From Malurus cyaneus samueli (lineage: Eukaryota > Chordata > Aves > Passeriformes > Maluridae): a DNA stretch of 64,000 nt. Each line of letters opens with the position of its first letter. The first letter of the stretch is position 1. Under the pieces are notes generated by a model that ran no database searches, was not told where the DNA came from, and saw only the letters and a list, made by a program, of their open reading frames with translations. Location of the stretch: the NCBI GenBank assembly GCA_009741485.1, contig CM019236.1, forward strand, positions 46,426,228 to 46,490,227, read 5' to 3'. Position numbers and translations under genes: made by a program. Below, piece by piece: positions 51,541 to 63,209 of this stretch.

Positions 51541-53417
51541 GTGCTCAGCAGCAGGAGGAACAAGGGACAATTTATACCACTGCCTTCCCAAGAGAAACAG
51601 TCTGTTCAGTCTCAGTTACCTAGCCAATATTCACTTCACACAAATACTTATGGTAGCATGCAACATGTGGCTCATTGGGATCAATTTGTATTATTTACTG
51701 TGTACTTTATAGTATTCCTTGTTATACATGCATTTGTTGTGGTATGTCTTAGACAGCTGCCCTAGTAAGGAACATAATTTTTGGACTACCTGGACTGCAG
51801 TCAGGATTATCGGCTGCCAGCAGACCCCTGGATGTGCATGTCTTTGCCCTCCTGCCCCACTGTCCCCAAATGGATTAAAGAAAGAGGCAAGACTTTCAAC
51901 AGACATTTTGGAGGTTAGAGTACTCCCAGAGCCATGAAGAAAAACTGGCTGACTGCATGCTCTTGCTATGGACCCTGAGCGACAGTCTCAGCCTATAGCG
52001 GAGCTCAAGTATTCTGGAGAGGGGTGATAAAGAGCACCAGTTTATAATGATGTACGGCCCAGGAAATTCTTTACCAGGAAAGCATGTGGGAGCAATCCCA
52101 GGTAGTTACCAGCCCACATCAGTGTATAATCATGCTTGCCACCCTCTGCTTAATGTCTATCATGGGGATACTATGGACAGTGGCAACAGGAGGTCATCAA
52201 ACACCATTGTGGGCTCAGTCTTTGCACCTCTCCTGCCTCCCAGGTGTTCAACAAGATGTTTCCTCTCAGCTGTTTCAGCCATGCAGAGCATAGTTGGCAC
52301 TTCTGAACCAGAGTCATCCACAAGTACCTCAAGACCCCTGTTTAGTCACTTTCTCCTTTTTCACCTCCTAAAGCCGCGTTTAACTCTCTTGTAACAGCTG
52401 CCACAAAGAAGTCACTGCCTCTAGTGCTATCCAAGAGTTCACAAGGCTCTCAGCACACATCGTATTAGTGGATAAACAAGGCTCTCAAGGGAATGGGAGG
52501 ATACCAGATTACACCCTGCAAGGCCCTAGTTAGAAACAGATGGCTACCTGCCAGAATCACCACGAGGAAGCATTTAATTGCAGGGTCACAAATGTCCCCA
52601 GACCTGAAGTACCTGCAATCCTGTTACTAATGTAGCTGCAGTTGAGGCAGGCTTTGGAGAAAGGGAAAAAGAAACCCAAACTTGCTTATCTGCTGTAAAA
52701 GGGCAAATTCTGATGTGAATATGCAGCAAGGGAACCTGTCGCTTAAAACACCCACATTTCCAGGTATCAGGACAAAACCCAGGATACCTCTCACTATATT
52801 CTCATCACACAGCTAATGAAGGAGACCTAGCTCTGAGATGCCAGATACCATCCTGATCCAGCTAAGCAAACAAGGAAGCTCAGCCTTAAAGCCTGTCTCT
52901 TCAGACCTGCTATGACACCCATACATTGTGCCAAGCATCCTCTAGGTTTTTGCTCTGCCCCAAGCTACAAAGACTTCAGGAACCCAGACACAGCTCAAGC
53001 AAGGCAGGCTTCAGGCTTGTCACTGGGATCATCTGCAAGTCACATAGCAACACCAGCTATCAAAATAATGCATTCTGACTTCAAACCAGGATGTCCACGC
53101 TAGGAGGCCTGTGGTCTTAGCAAGCTGCTTCCAAGGTGGCAGCCAAGAGTCACAGGCTAGTCACAGGCAACAAGAGCAAGTAATAAGGGACAACTCTTCC
53201 ACCACACAAATTCTCTGCTGAGATCTGCTCCTCCTCTATTTGTGTGATGACTCCTTGCCCCTTGCACACTAACGAAACTGCGGCACTGCAACTCTTACAG
53301 CAAGGCACCTCATTTGCACAGGCTCTTCCACACCTCAGCACATATCTGCAGTTCTGTTGCACTGCAACCCATAAGAAACAAGAGTCCTAAGTCCAAAGAA
53401 AGAATTGTCAGGCTCGT
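51541..53417. other. Unrecognised clean sequence left of the palindrome
   Basis: Good-quality, non-repetitive-looking sequence with no gene I can support. The next TDRD7 exon downstream of arm 1 (minus strand) would be expected here or further left, but none is convincing. Confidence 0.5.
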
Positions 53418-53930
53418 AAGCAACAGCACCTAAGAGTTTCACTGTAGGAAAAAACTACAGTGTTATGCACAACTCCTCACTTGATAAGATCATGATCTCA
53501 CAATCATTACATACACCACACCACACACATAAAAAAGGACACACAAGGACACTACACATGAACACACAGCAAGGTTACGCTTCTTTAAGTCCAGGGAGCA
53601 AACAACTGCGGTATACTCCTTCCAGAGTCAGAAATGCTGAGAAAGGGACCAGAGCTCTACAGCCACACAAACGATCTTTCCAGACAGAATTCACATTTCC
53701 AGTAAAAAGCCCTGCAACTTTACACCTTTTGCACATACAACTTCGTGTCTGGAATGCAGAGGTAGGAAAATAAGAGGCATTTAGTATCTTATGTCACAGC
53801 TTCTACTTCTCTCAGAATTAGTACACCATATGTATGCCACAGAAATTCACAGCAGAAAAGGAGGTAAAGCTATGAACCGTGAACACTTTGCAAACACAGA
53901 AGCCACTTCTTAACTGCAACTGATTCTTAC

Positions 53931-54143
53931 CTCTCCCATTTTGTTCTCTTCCATTCTGACCACTCCTGGGATACTCTCCAAGTAGCCTTCCAGTGTGTCG
54001 TATCCTAGGTGCCTGAAGGGAATCAACTCATTGGTCAGGGATCTGTATTCACTCTGAAGTTCTGACAAACGTACGCCATTTTTAAAGGCATGAAGAACAG
54101 CTCGCAGGGCTTTTGCAACAAATTCTGGCTCCTGCATCTTCAC
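53931..54143 (-). CDS. TDRD7: TDRD7-like first coding exon, LOTUS domain (arm 1, intact)
   Basis: TDRD7 is a Tudor-domain RNA-granule protein of germ cells and lens, acting in the chromatoid body and piRNA pathway; its N-terminal LOTUS (OST-HTH) domains bind RNA or the Vasa helicase. On the minus strand a C/T-rich tract ends in TTTAG at 54144, the ATG is at 54137-54135 and the donor is GTAAGA just after 53931. The 69 visible codons run from MQEPEF to NKMGE and cover one LOTUS domain: [13 protein letters not shown] (helix 1), [26 protein letters not shown] and the beta-wing VVRMEE. This matches the start of vertebrate TDRD7 as I know it far better than TDRD5 or MARF1. The exon ends in phase 0, as expected. 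Later exons are not seen to the left, so whether this copy belongs to a full gene is unknown. Confidence 0.78.
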
Positions 54144-54699
54144 CTAAACCCCCCTCCAAAAGAAAGAAGAAGAAGGGGATAAAAAAGCATTTTTAAATAT
54201 ACATGCTAAAAACACCAGCTTTACTATTCAAGTGGCCTCCCCCAACAAGCTAGAATTCAGCTGCTTAATGGCTCATCTTTGGTGATTGTGACACTTCAGG
54301 GTAGACTTGTAGGGCCATGGCTGTGCAAGCCAAGCACAATGTGGTAGGGAACACACAGGGCACAACACAGTCAAAAAGTGCTGACAAAGGAACACAGCAG
54401 CCATTCTGCACAGGTTGGCTCTACGAAACAATCATGAGAGCCTACATGGCCTGAAGAAGGGCAGGTTCTGCTAAGCAATTGCTGGATACTGCAAGTTGAA
54501 CATGGGTCAGCAGTGCCCTGGCAGCCAGAGGGGCCAAGTGTGTCCTGGGGGCATCAGGCACAACATCACAGCCGGGCAAGGGAGGGCATTGTCCCACTCT
54601 GCTCTGCTTGACCCAGTGGGGCTCTAGCCATTCGTGCTCCAGTGTGGGTGACGTTCGGTTCCATTGAAAGGCCACAACACAGAACAGACATTGAGCTGT

Positions 54700-55163
54700 T
54701 GGAGAGAAGTGTACCAAAGGAGGGAAATGAAGACGGTGAAGGGCCTTGAGGTGAAGCCCTGTGAGGAGTGGCTGAGGTCACTTAGTCTGTTCAGCCTGGA
54801 GAAGGAGACTGAGGGGAGACATGAGCAGAGACTTCACTGCAGTTACAACTTCCTGGTGAGGGGAAGAGCATTGGCAGAAACTGATCTCTTCACTTTTGTG
54901 ACAGGACCCGAGGGAGTGGTCCGAAACTGAGTCAGAGGAGGTTTAGGCTGGATATCAGGAAAAGGTCCTTCACCCAGAGGGTGGCTGGGCACTGGAACAG
55001 GCTTCCCAAGAAAGTGGTCACAGCACCAAGTCTGACAGAGTTCAATGAGCATTTGGACACTGACACATGGCATGATTCTTTGAGACTCCTGTGCAGAGCC
55101 AGGAGTTTGATTTCGATGATCCTGTGGGTCCCTTCCAATTCAGGATATTCTGTGATTTGATGA
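54700..55163 (+). mobile_element. CR1 LINE 3' fragment in arm 1
   Basis: Landmarks in order are AGTCTGTTCAGCCTGGAGAAG, GAGGTTTAGGCTGGATATCA, CACCCAGAGGGTGGCTGGGC and the 3' end GGGTCCCTTCCAATTCAGGA followed by TATTCTGTGATTT. Sense is plus, opposite to the TDRD7-like exon. The 5' limit is approximate. The 3' two-thirds also exists in arm 2. Confidence 0.9.
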
Positions 55164-55720
55164 CACCTCATTACCTGCAGGGCCAGAACTTCACTGAAAG
55201 TGGGACAGGGCACTATGAGCACCCACCACCACAGCATCCACACTCCCTCCAAAGGGGTGCAGGGTGTCTTACCGGTGACAGCACAGGTGCTCCTCCCACA
55301 CCTAAGCCTTCACCTGCATCAATGCATGCGAGTCAGCTCCACCACAGAAACAACATGCACCTGGGGCATGCAATCTCTTACCCAAAAGCACTCAACTGTA
55401 GAGACTACTCAATTGTAGAGACTATATTTGGAGAGAAAACACAACTTAAGTCCCATCTGATATTAAACCACACCTAAGGATTCATTCCATCAGCTCTGAC
55501 GAAGGACTGCTTCATCTACCCCAGGTTTATGATTTTACCAACACAAATATTTCATTTATATACCTTGACAAATGTATATTATTAGAATATCTAAGTAGAA
55601 ATATACTGACACAATCCTGCATATACAGATCTCTAACCATGTACATACCATAGCAGATAAATATTTTGTTATCTGAGCACTTCCTGGTACAAGGAAGCAG
55701 GAGCTGCCACACTGAGCAAA

Positions 55721-56698
55721 ATGGCAGCTCCCTCACACAAAATGGTGGAGAAGCCTTCCAACCAGGACTCCGGCCTGGGAAGCCTGGGCAGCACAGGGGA
55801 AGGTTCAGAGCGGGAGCCAGCACTACCTGAAGTCCTCCAGCCCTCCACTCACAGGCCTGCACACACTCGGGGCTTCTCCAGGAACACCCACCTATGCCCA
55901 TGGAATGCTGGTGAGCTCCAGCCACAAGTGCTGCTGGGCAGGCTCTGTGCTCCCAGGTGCTCACTCACCATAGGGATGCTCCCACCACAGGAACCTTCCT
56001 GCCACAGTGCTGGACCAAAGCTGGATGGAGCTCTCACAATCCAGGAACAACCCTGCTCTCAAAGCGTGTGCTGCACCAGGCTCCACTCCAACTCTGAGCA
56101 CATTTGCGCATCTCAACATCTCATCTTTGTGCCCCAGCAGCCAATGTGCAACATGAGCAGAGCCAGTGCTTCGGGAGAAGGCCACCTCACTCTCCTCAAG
56201 ACGCTCCAGCCCAAGGCACAACACCAAAGTCCTCCTTTCCAGCACTCCAAGGTGAGCAGCTGCTGCCCACGCACCCGTGTGAGGCTCTCTCGAGCCTGCA
56301 GTGCTGCCACGAGGGACCCCAGCAAAGGCTGGCCTGCGCTGATCTCCGCAAAGCAGCCCCTCCACCATCACCCCTTCCCTTCACGGGGAAGTCACCCTGC
56401 CAACAACACACCAGGTCCAAAAGAAACACAAATCCCAGTCTTCAGCACATTTCACAGGCTACGACACACTTCAGTCTCTCCCTTCCTGCACTCAACTCCG
56501 CGATGCTCAGCTCCAGGGTCGGACAAGGAGGTACAGCATCAAGTCCTTTTCTGCACGGTTCCTCCAACAGTTTCACAGCACTTTGCTAATCCAACTGTAT
56601 CTCTCGCTGTCTACACTTATACTTGCACACAGGTACACACACACATGGTTCCTATACCCTGCAACAACCCTGGTTCCTTGCTGCCCTTGCTGGTCTAG
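55721..56698 (+). other. 325-codon open frame, doubtful gene (arm 1)
   Basis: The frame starts at an ATG in good context (GCAAAATGGCAG) and runs 325 codons rich in Ser, Pro, His and Thr. I recognise no domain, signal peptide or membrane segment. A 136-codon frame is open on the other strand, and GC-rich composition may explain both. The same frame occurs without change in arm 2, but that follows from arm identity and does not prove selection. It lies upstream of and antisense to the arm 1 TDRD7-like exon, within its presumed first intron. Confidence 0.2.
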
Positions 56699-56940
56699 TG
56701 GGTTTCACTGATCCTGCAACAATCCCTCGCCAACAGCTGCCTCACAGCACCCTCTGCTCAATTACAGGAACAGCCCACAACAAGGAGCACACACTGAAAC
56801 TGAACATCTCCACACAGCAATGGGGAAATTTACACTGGGCACTTGCATTCTTCTTTCATCCTTTCAGAGACTTTGCAGCTGGTGAACTGAGCTTCAAAGA
56901 ATCGGAAGACATGATTGTCATCTGCTAGAAGAAAAAGACA

Positions 56941-58730
56941 CAAGAATTCTCTACCTATTGGACCCACTTATTATGTGCCAGCAAATAATAATTTCTAGTC
57001 TTGTGTAATCCCATGTACCACAGCCATGGTGGACATGGGGCACTGGAAGAAGATGCTAACAGAGCTATGTTGTGTGCCTTTCCCATAGCACAAAATTCTG
57101 ATCAGACCTCTTACGGGTGGTGTATTACTGAGGTACAGGAGATCTGTGTCATGAAACTTGTTTGGTCTGGAATTTAGTCTCAAAGTCCCGGAAAGCAAGC
57201 CTGTGGAACACTGTGCCCTGGGTGAACATGTCCATTCACCTGCTCAGACTGGGAGAGGGCCCACAGCAGCCTTTGCAAACCAAACCCTGCCTTAAACCTT
57301 TGTTGAAATTGTTGGAAGTGATAAAACTTCTAAAATTTTGTATGTAACTGTAGTCTATCACTAGTTGTTTACCTTTGCCCAGGGGGAGAGGAATTGAAGT
57401 TTCTTTTCAAAAGATTGTTCACCAAGGAAGGTCTGATGAGCTTAATATTTCCAGATTGGGAGTAGCCAGAAGGTACTCAGGGGATAAACCGTTAATGAAC
57501 CATTAACGAGCATTAATGAACCATTGGTGAACATTAACAAACATTACCAAACATTACCCCTTTAGCACACTTAAAGACACCTGGGCTGGGAAAAGATTGG
57601 TCAGAGAACCCAAGAAAGAAGACCTATTTAGCATCAAAGGTGAAGGGATCAATGACCAACAGGAAATTGAATACTGAGAATTGTGTCATTTAAGATCAAT
57701 GAATGTGAGTTTCTTTGGGTTTCGTACATATAAATATGTGAAAAGTCTGGTAAAACCATGTGTGATGGAACAATTTTCACTGCATGACCCAGGAATATGT
57801 GGATTAAATAATTTCTGCTGCACATCCTGGTCAAAAAAACATCCTGGCCAGAATAAAGTAATGCCTATATTCTCTAACAGTGAGAAGATCATGTTGGAGA
57901 ATTTCTGGTTTTCCTCCATCTCTTCACACTTCACCCCTGTACTCCTCTATGCTTCTTGCTCCTCAAAGCCTTCACACCTGGCCCATATTTCTCACGCTAC
58001 ATCATTGTCTCAGTGCTGCAAATAACACATCTGACATAGAACAAGCACCTCCAACAATTCTCTGTGCAAAATTATGGCCATATTGGACCAAGAGAAGGAA
58101 AAGTAAAAAAAAAGTAAGGCCTGCTTTTCAAGGCCCAAGACAGTGTTCTGGGCAGTAGCATAGGTACTGAGTCTACAAGACCTAGGCAGGGGGCTGTGAA
58201 GCTTGTCTATATGAACTTCTCTTGGCCTACAACCTTGTTTTACTTATTTTAGCTGTGATAGCTAGATTAAGCACAACTAAGTACAAAAATGTCAAAAACA
58301 ACGAACAAAGGACCTTCAAAGAGTGCTCCAGGCTTGAGTTGCATGCAACACATATATCCCTCCCTAGCATTTAAAGATGGTGTTGTAACAATATGCATAT
58401 TCTAGAGAGTAATTCTGAGATTCATAACTGTATTGTGACACTGCAATATATTGGAAATGCTAGCGTCTGCAAAATTTAATGTGCGTTTTTACTCTTAACT
58501 GCCATATCACCCTATTAAACTGAAAGCCCCTGTAGACAAAAATAGCTTCAAATGACTAAGCTTTAGCATTGGATCCTCCATGTGCGGTTTGCTAAAACTC
58601 CTTCTTAGTCAGAGAATACTGGACTCACTTTACTCACGGGAAGCAGTCTCTGCTCCAGCTGCAGAAGTAAATTCAATGGCTTTTAGTACTCTGAAATTGA
58701 GGAATTTAAGTGAATTAAATTAAGATTTGT
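56941..58730. other. Palindrome spacer, left part
   Basis: No gene is recognised. The first 60-100 bases may still resemble the other arm at low identity. A degenerate tandem array lies at 57486-57557. Confidence 0.6.
57486..57557. repeat. Degenerate minisatellite
   Basis: Imperfect tandem units of roughly 11-15 bases built on AACCATTAATG / AACATTAACA, about five to six copies. The unit drifts from one end to the other. Confidence 0.8.
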
Positions 58731-59137
58731 AGGAGCACTGCATACAGCTCTGGTGTCTCCAGTGTAAGGATACGGAACTGTTGGAACAAGTCCAGAGACA
58801 GGCCCCAAAGTTAATAAAAGGTCTGGAGCACCTTCCCTACTACAACAGGCTGAGAAAGTTGGAGACTGCTCAGCCTGGATAGGAGAAGGTTGAGTGGAGA
58901 CCTCATTGCAATCAGTACCTGAAGGGTTGTACAGGGAAGCCAGAAAGGCACTCTGTCCAAACTGTAGTGAGACAAGGAGAAACAGGCACAAAGTGAAAGA
59001 GGCGAAATTTAGGTTAGATATTAACAAGAATTTTTTTGCTGTGCAAGTGGTGAGATACTGGGACAGGCTGCCCAAGGAGGTTGTTGATGCCCCAGCCCTG
59101 GCAGTGTTCAGGCCAGTATTTGGATGGTTCTCTTGAA
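58730..59137 (+). mobile_element. CR1 LINE fragment in the spacer
   Basis: CR1-like sequence runs from GGAGCACTGCATACAGCTCT through CTGCTCAGCCTGGATAGGAG and ATACTGGGACAGGCTGCCCA to GCCCTGGCAGTGTTCAGGCC. It lacks the usual CR1 3' end, so it is truncated on both sides. Sense is plus. It lies about 300 bases before the CpG island. Confidence 0.85.
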
Positions 59138-59439
59138 AATTTTATTAATCTCCAACGGGTCCCTTACCCTGGAGGAAGTTGGTGGACTCGGATGATCCGA
59201 TTAAGGTCCTTTACTAACCCATTGATACGATTCTCTTCGATACCATGCAGACCTGAAGCACGGAGACTGCATTCCTTCAGAGCCGTTTCCTCATAGTGCA
59301 ACGATTGCGCTGTGTGGGCAATCTGCGCTATTTTTAACTAATGGCATTCGCCACGGCGTCCGTAGTGAGAATGGAGGCAAGAGGCACGTGAGACCTGGTT
59401 GAGCAACGAGAAGAACAGGACAGAGTGCAGGGACCGCAC

Positions 59440-59940
59440 AGAGCAGCAACGAGATCCGAGCCAGGTAGGCACGCAGCACTAGTAGGGCAGGAGGGCCGCG
59501 TCGCCGTGCCCGGCTCCCACAGCGATGGGACAAGTGTCCCTTGCCGGGAGCGGCTGGCATGGGTGTTCGCGCAGGCCCGGGCCGCCCGGGCGGGCCGGAA
59601 GCGGCGCCGGGCCGGAGCGGCAACGCAGGCGGGCGGGGGGGGCTGGGCCCGGTTGGGCGGCGGCACCGGGAGCGCCCGCCGCAGCCCCTCCAGTCCCCGG
59701 CCCCGCGCCAGGGAGGCGGCGGCTCCGCCCGCCCCCGGCCCGGCCCGCGGCAGGCGGCCGCGACACAGGCAAGAGGCTTCGGCCGGAGCCTGACAGTCTT
59801 CGGGTGGGAGGAAAGTGGAAAGGAAGCAGCGGAGCCTCGCCGGGCGTAAGTCCTCGCGGTTTGCAGGGAGAGACAGCGCGGAGGGACGGGCGCTGTCGGC
59901 CAGCGGGAGGCTGCTCCTCCTGATTGTCTGCGAGGTGATA
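59440..59940 (+). promoter_or_regulatory. CpG island, probable promoter
   Basis: The island is extremely GC-rich with many CG dinucleotides, densest at 59560-59770 (for example CGGGCCGGAAGCGGCGCCGG), in an otherwise AT-rich spacer. It lies between two outward-facing TDRD7-like exons. A good donor, GGGC then GTAAGT, is at 59846 on the plus strand, so an untranslated first exon ending at 59845 is plausible for the arm 2 copy. Whether it also drives arm 1 in the other direction cannot be read from sequence. No TATA box was noted. Confidence 0.75.
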
Positions 59941-60660
59941 GAGAAAGTGTTCCGACTTCAGCGGGACACTTTGCTTTTTGCCTTCGGAGACGATGTGTCC
60001 CCTGGGGTTTGTAGTCTGCCAAAAACGTAGCTACCAGGGAGTGCGTCCCTCCCAGCGCGAGAGCTGTTCGCACTAACTTTTTTTTCCTTAGCCTGGCTGA
60101 GGATTCGCAGCGCGAATCATCTGTTCTGAGCATACCGAAAAAGTTTCGGTTCAGAGGTAGCTTGAACGATTGCGCTGACTTGCTGATGGTGGGGCGGCGC
60201 GGGCTGTGTTTCCAGTGAAATGTCCTGCTGTCTTGGAAGCAGTGAACCGCCGGGAGAATGTCATAACCGCTGAACGGCCTAATGTTCAAGCAGCTGACCA
60301 CAAAGAGGATTTTTGAAAAGCTTCGGAAGCTACTCTGAGCTGTGTAACTTACTGTTAATGTATCCATGTTGCCACCTTTACGGCTTTGTAAGTCCTCTGC
60401 GTTATTGTTGACTTTAGGAATGGGAGGATTGTAAGGTGTAGGTTGAGACTGGATTCATCTTAATCTTTGTATTCTAGAATCTGTCGCCTCGTTTAATTTG
60501 TCCTCGTCACTACTCCTCACAATATAGTTTAGGATTATAGATTTTACGACATCCTTTGCTATTTCTGATATAATTCAGCTGTTGTATTGGTATACAGCTA
60601 ACCTGTCTGATACCAACATGATGTCATTCTCCCGTGATCTTGCTCTGTTTGTTTTTTTAG

Positions 60661-60793
60661 TGAAGTTTCGTCTTCTGAAACAACTTTTGAAACTGGCATC
60701 CCAGGTTTATGTAAGCTTTCATCGCTCTTTGTCCAGTGGTAGTGGATATACTGCTAATTTTTTTGAGCAGGAAGATAAACTCAAGAGATCTAG
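60661..60793 (+). CDS. Candidate exon of unknown gene
   Basis: A long T-rich tract ending TTTTTTTAG at 60660 is a strong acceptor and GTAAGA at 60794 is a strong donor. Between them one frame is open for the full 133 bases, reading FRLLKQLLKLASQVYVSFHR and then GSGYTANFFEQEDKLKRS. I do not recognise the peptide. It could be a coding exon of an unknown gene using the CpG-island promoter, or an untranslated alternative exon of the TDRD7-like gene. Joined directly to the 63300 exon it would hit a stop, so it is not an N-terminal extension of TDRD7. Confidence 0.3.
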
Positions 60794-61326
60794 GTAAGAG
60801 AACTTTGAAGAGCCATGTTAACCACATGAGAAATTATGTCTATTATTTAAAAGAAAGAGTAGAGAAAAAGGGCCCAAAAAAGCCTCTCATCAACTTTGCC
60901 ACATCTCCCGAGTGAATGTGGCTTGAAATGTAGTTGTAGAGAGAACTGATTTTTTTGCTGTATTTCTCAGTGCTTGAGTGTTTGGGATTTATGTATCAGA
61001 ACTTTATACCACTTACACATTTCTCTGGTGCATGATATACTCTCAATACTGGGTGGGTCCAAAGGAGGTACCAACCTCCTGTGTCTTTCTTCTAGCAAGT
61101 GACAATCCTGTCTTCCTATACTTTGAAGTTCAGTTCACCAGCTGCAAAGTCTCTGAAAGGATGAAAGAAGAATGCAAGTGCCCAGTGTAAATTTCCCCAT
61201 TGCTGTGTGGAGATGTTCAGTTTCAGTGTGTGCTCCTCGTCATCCTACCGGCTGTGCCTGTGATTGAGCAGAGGGTGCTGTGAGGCAGCTGTTGCCGAGG
61301 GATTGTTGCAGGATCAGTGAAACCCA

Positions 61327-62304
61327 CTAGACCAGCAAGGGCAGCAAGGAACCAGGGTTGTTGCAGGGTATAGGAACCATGTGTGTGTGTACCTGTGTGC
61401 AAGTATAAGTGTAGACAGCGAGAGATACAGTTGGATTAGCAAAGTGCTGTGAAACTGTTGGAGGAACCGTGCAGAAAAGGACTTGATGCTGTACCTCCTT
61501 GTCCGACCCTGGAGCTGAGCATCGCGGAGTTGAGTGCAGGAAGGGAGAGACTGAAGTGTGTCGTAGCCTGTGAAATGTGCTGAAGACTGGGATTTGTGTT
61601 TCTTTTGGACCTGGTGTGTTGTTGGCAGGGTGACTTCCCCGTGAAGGGAAGGGGTGATGGTGGAGGGGCTGCTTTGCGGAGATCAGCGCAGGCCAGCCTT
61701 TGCTGGGGTCCCTCGTGGCAGCACTGCAGGCTCGAGAGAGCCTCACACGGGTGCGTGGGCAGCAGCTGCTCACCTTGGAGTGCTGGAAAGGAGGACTTTG
61801 GTGTTGTGCCTTGGGCTGGAGCGTCTTGAGGAGAGTGAGGTGGCCTTCTCCCGAAGCACTGGCTCTGCTCATGTTGCACATTGGCTGCTGGGGCACAAAG
61901 ATGAGATGTTGAGATGCGCAAATGTGCTCAGAGTTGGAGTGGAGCCTGGTGCAGCACACGCTTTGAGAGCAGGGTTGTTCCTGGATTGTGAGAGCTCCAT
62001 CCAGCTTTGGTCCAGCACTGTGGCAGGAAGGTTCCTGTGGTGGGAGCATCCCTATGGTGAGTGAGCACCTGGGAGCACAGAGCCTGCCCAGCAGCACTTG
62101 TGGCTGGAGCTCACCAGCATTCCATGGGCATAGGTGGGTGTTCCTGGAGAAGCCCCGAGTGTGTGCAGGCCTGTGAGTGGAGGGCTGGAGGACTTCAGGT
62201 AGTGCTGGCTCCCGCTCTGAACCTTCCCCTGTGCTGCCCAGGCTTCCCAGGCCGGAGTCCTGGTTGGAAGGCTTCTCCACCATTTTGTGTGAGGGAGCTG
62301 CCAT
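61327..62304 (-). other. 325-codon open frame, doubtful gene (arm 2)
   Basis: The inverted counterpart of 55721-56698 with the same translation throughout. It is antisense to the arm 2 TDRD7-like exon and lies in its presumed first intron. The same doubts apply. Confidence 0.2.
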
Positions 62305-62859
62305 TTTGCTCAGTGTGGCAGCTCCTGCTTCCTTGTACCAGGAAGTGCTCAGATAACAAAATATTTATCTGCTATGGTATGTACATGGTTAGAGATCTGT
62401 ATATGCAGGATTGTGTCAGTATATTTCTACTTAGATATTCTAATAATATACATTTGTCAAGGTATATAAATGAAATATTTGTGTTGGTAAAATCATAAAC
62501 CTGGGGTAGATGAAGCAGTCCTTCGTCAGAGCTGATGGAATGAATCCTTAGGTGTGGTTTAATATCAGATGGGACTTAAGTTGTGTTTTCTCTCCAAATA
62601 TAGTCTCTACAATTGAGTAGTCTCTACAGTTGAGTGCTTTTGGGTAAGAGATTGCATGCCCCAGGTGCATGTTGTTTCTGTGGTGGAGCTGACTCGCATG
62701 CATTGATGCAGGTGAAGGCTTAGGTGTGGGAGGAGCACCTGTGCTGTCACCGGTAAGACACCCTGCACCCCTTTGGAGGGAGTGTGGATGCTGTGGTGGT
62801 GGGTGCTCATAGTGCCCTGTCCCACTTTCAGTGAAGTTCTGGCCCTGCAGGTAATGAGG

Positions 62860-63209
62860 TGTCATCAAATCACAGAATATCCTGAATTGGAAGGGACCCA
62901 CAGGATCATCGAAATCAAACTCCTGGCTCTGCACAGGAGTCTCAAAGAATCATGCCATGTGTCAGTGTCCAAATGCTCATTGAACTCTGTCAGACTTGGT
63001 GCTGTGACCACTTTCTTGGGAAGCCTGTTCCAGTGCCCAGCCACCCTCTGGGTGAAGGACCTTTTCCTGATATCCAGCCTAAACCTCCTCTGACTCAGTT
63101 TCGGACCACTCCCTCGGGTCCTGTCACAAAAGTGAAGAGATCAGTTTCTGCCAATGCTCTTCCCCTCACCAGGAAGTTGTAACTGCAGTGAAGTCTCTGC
63201 TCAAGGTCG
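62860..63209 (-). mobile_element. CR1 fragment in arm 2, cut by a deletion
   Basis: It is the inverse of the 3' part of the arm 1 CR1, from AATCACAGAATATCCTGAAT to the junction near 63209, where CR1 sequence stops abruptly and sequence equivalent to about 54228 of arm 1 begins. The missing part of the element is present in arm 1. Confidence 0.88.

Larger units (their letters stand above)
53418..56940 (+). repeat. Inverted repeat, arm 1
   Basis: The reverse complement of this arm is found at about 61095-64000. Reading frames at 55091-55477, 55721-56698 and 54932-55252 reappear on the opposite strand in arm 2 with identical translations (62548-62934, 61327-62304, 62773-63093). Relative to arm 2 it keeps an extra segment of about 580 bases (about 54229-54812). 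Identity is lower in the outer CA-rich part (53418-53640) and near the inner edge (56780-56940). The left limit cannot be known because arm 2 runs off the window. Confidence 0.93.

Noticed and set aside
53150..53362. Minus-strand frame resembling a decayed next TDRD7 exon
   Set aside because: A short stretch (NEVPCCKSC, then a region faintly like LVARQ) invites comparison with the segment after the LOTUS exon, but the acceptor is weak and the similarity needs frameshifts. It was not strong enough to call.
56855..56928. Plus-strand segment reading DFAAGELSFKESED, suggestive of an SH3 domain
   Set aside because: It follows a good pyrimidine tract and AG, but only about 20 codons are open, there is no donor, and the arm 2 equivalent contains a stop and changed residues.
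59291..60367. Minus-strand frame of 358 codons over the CpG island
   Set aside because: It is the longest frame in the window, but its length is explained by GC-rich, stop-poor composition. The translation is Arg/Pro/Gly/Ala-rich without a domain, and frames on the other strand are open too.
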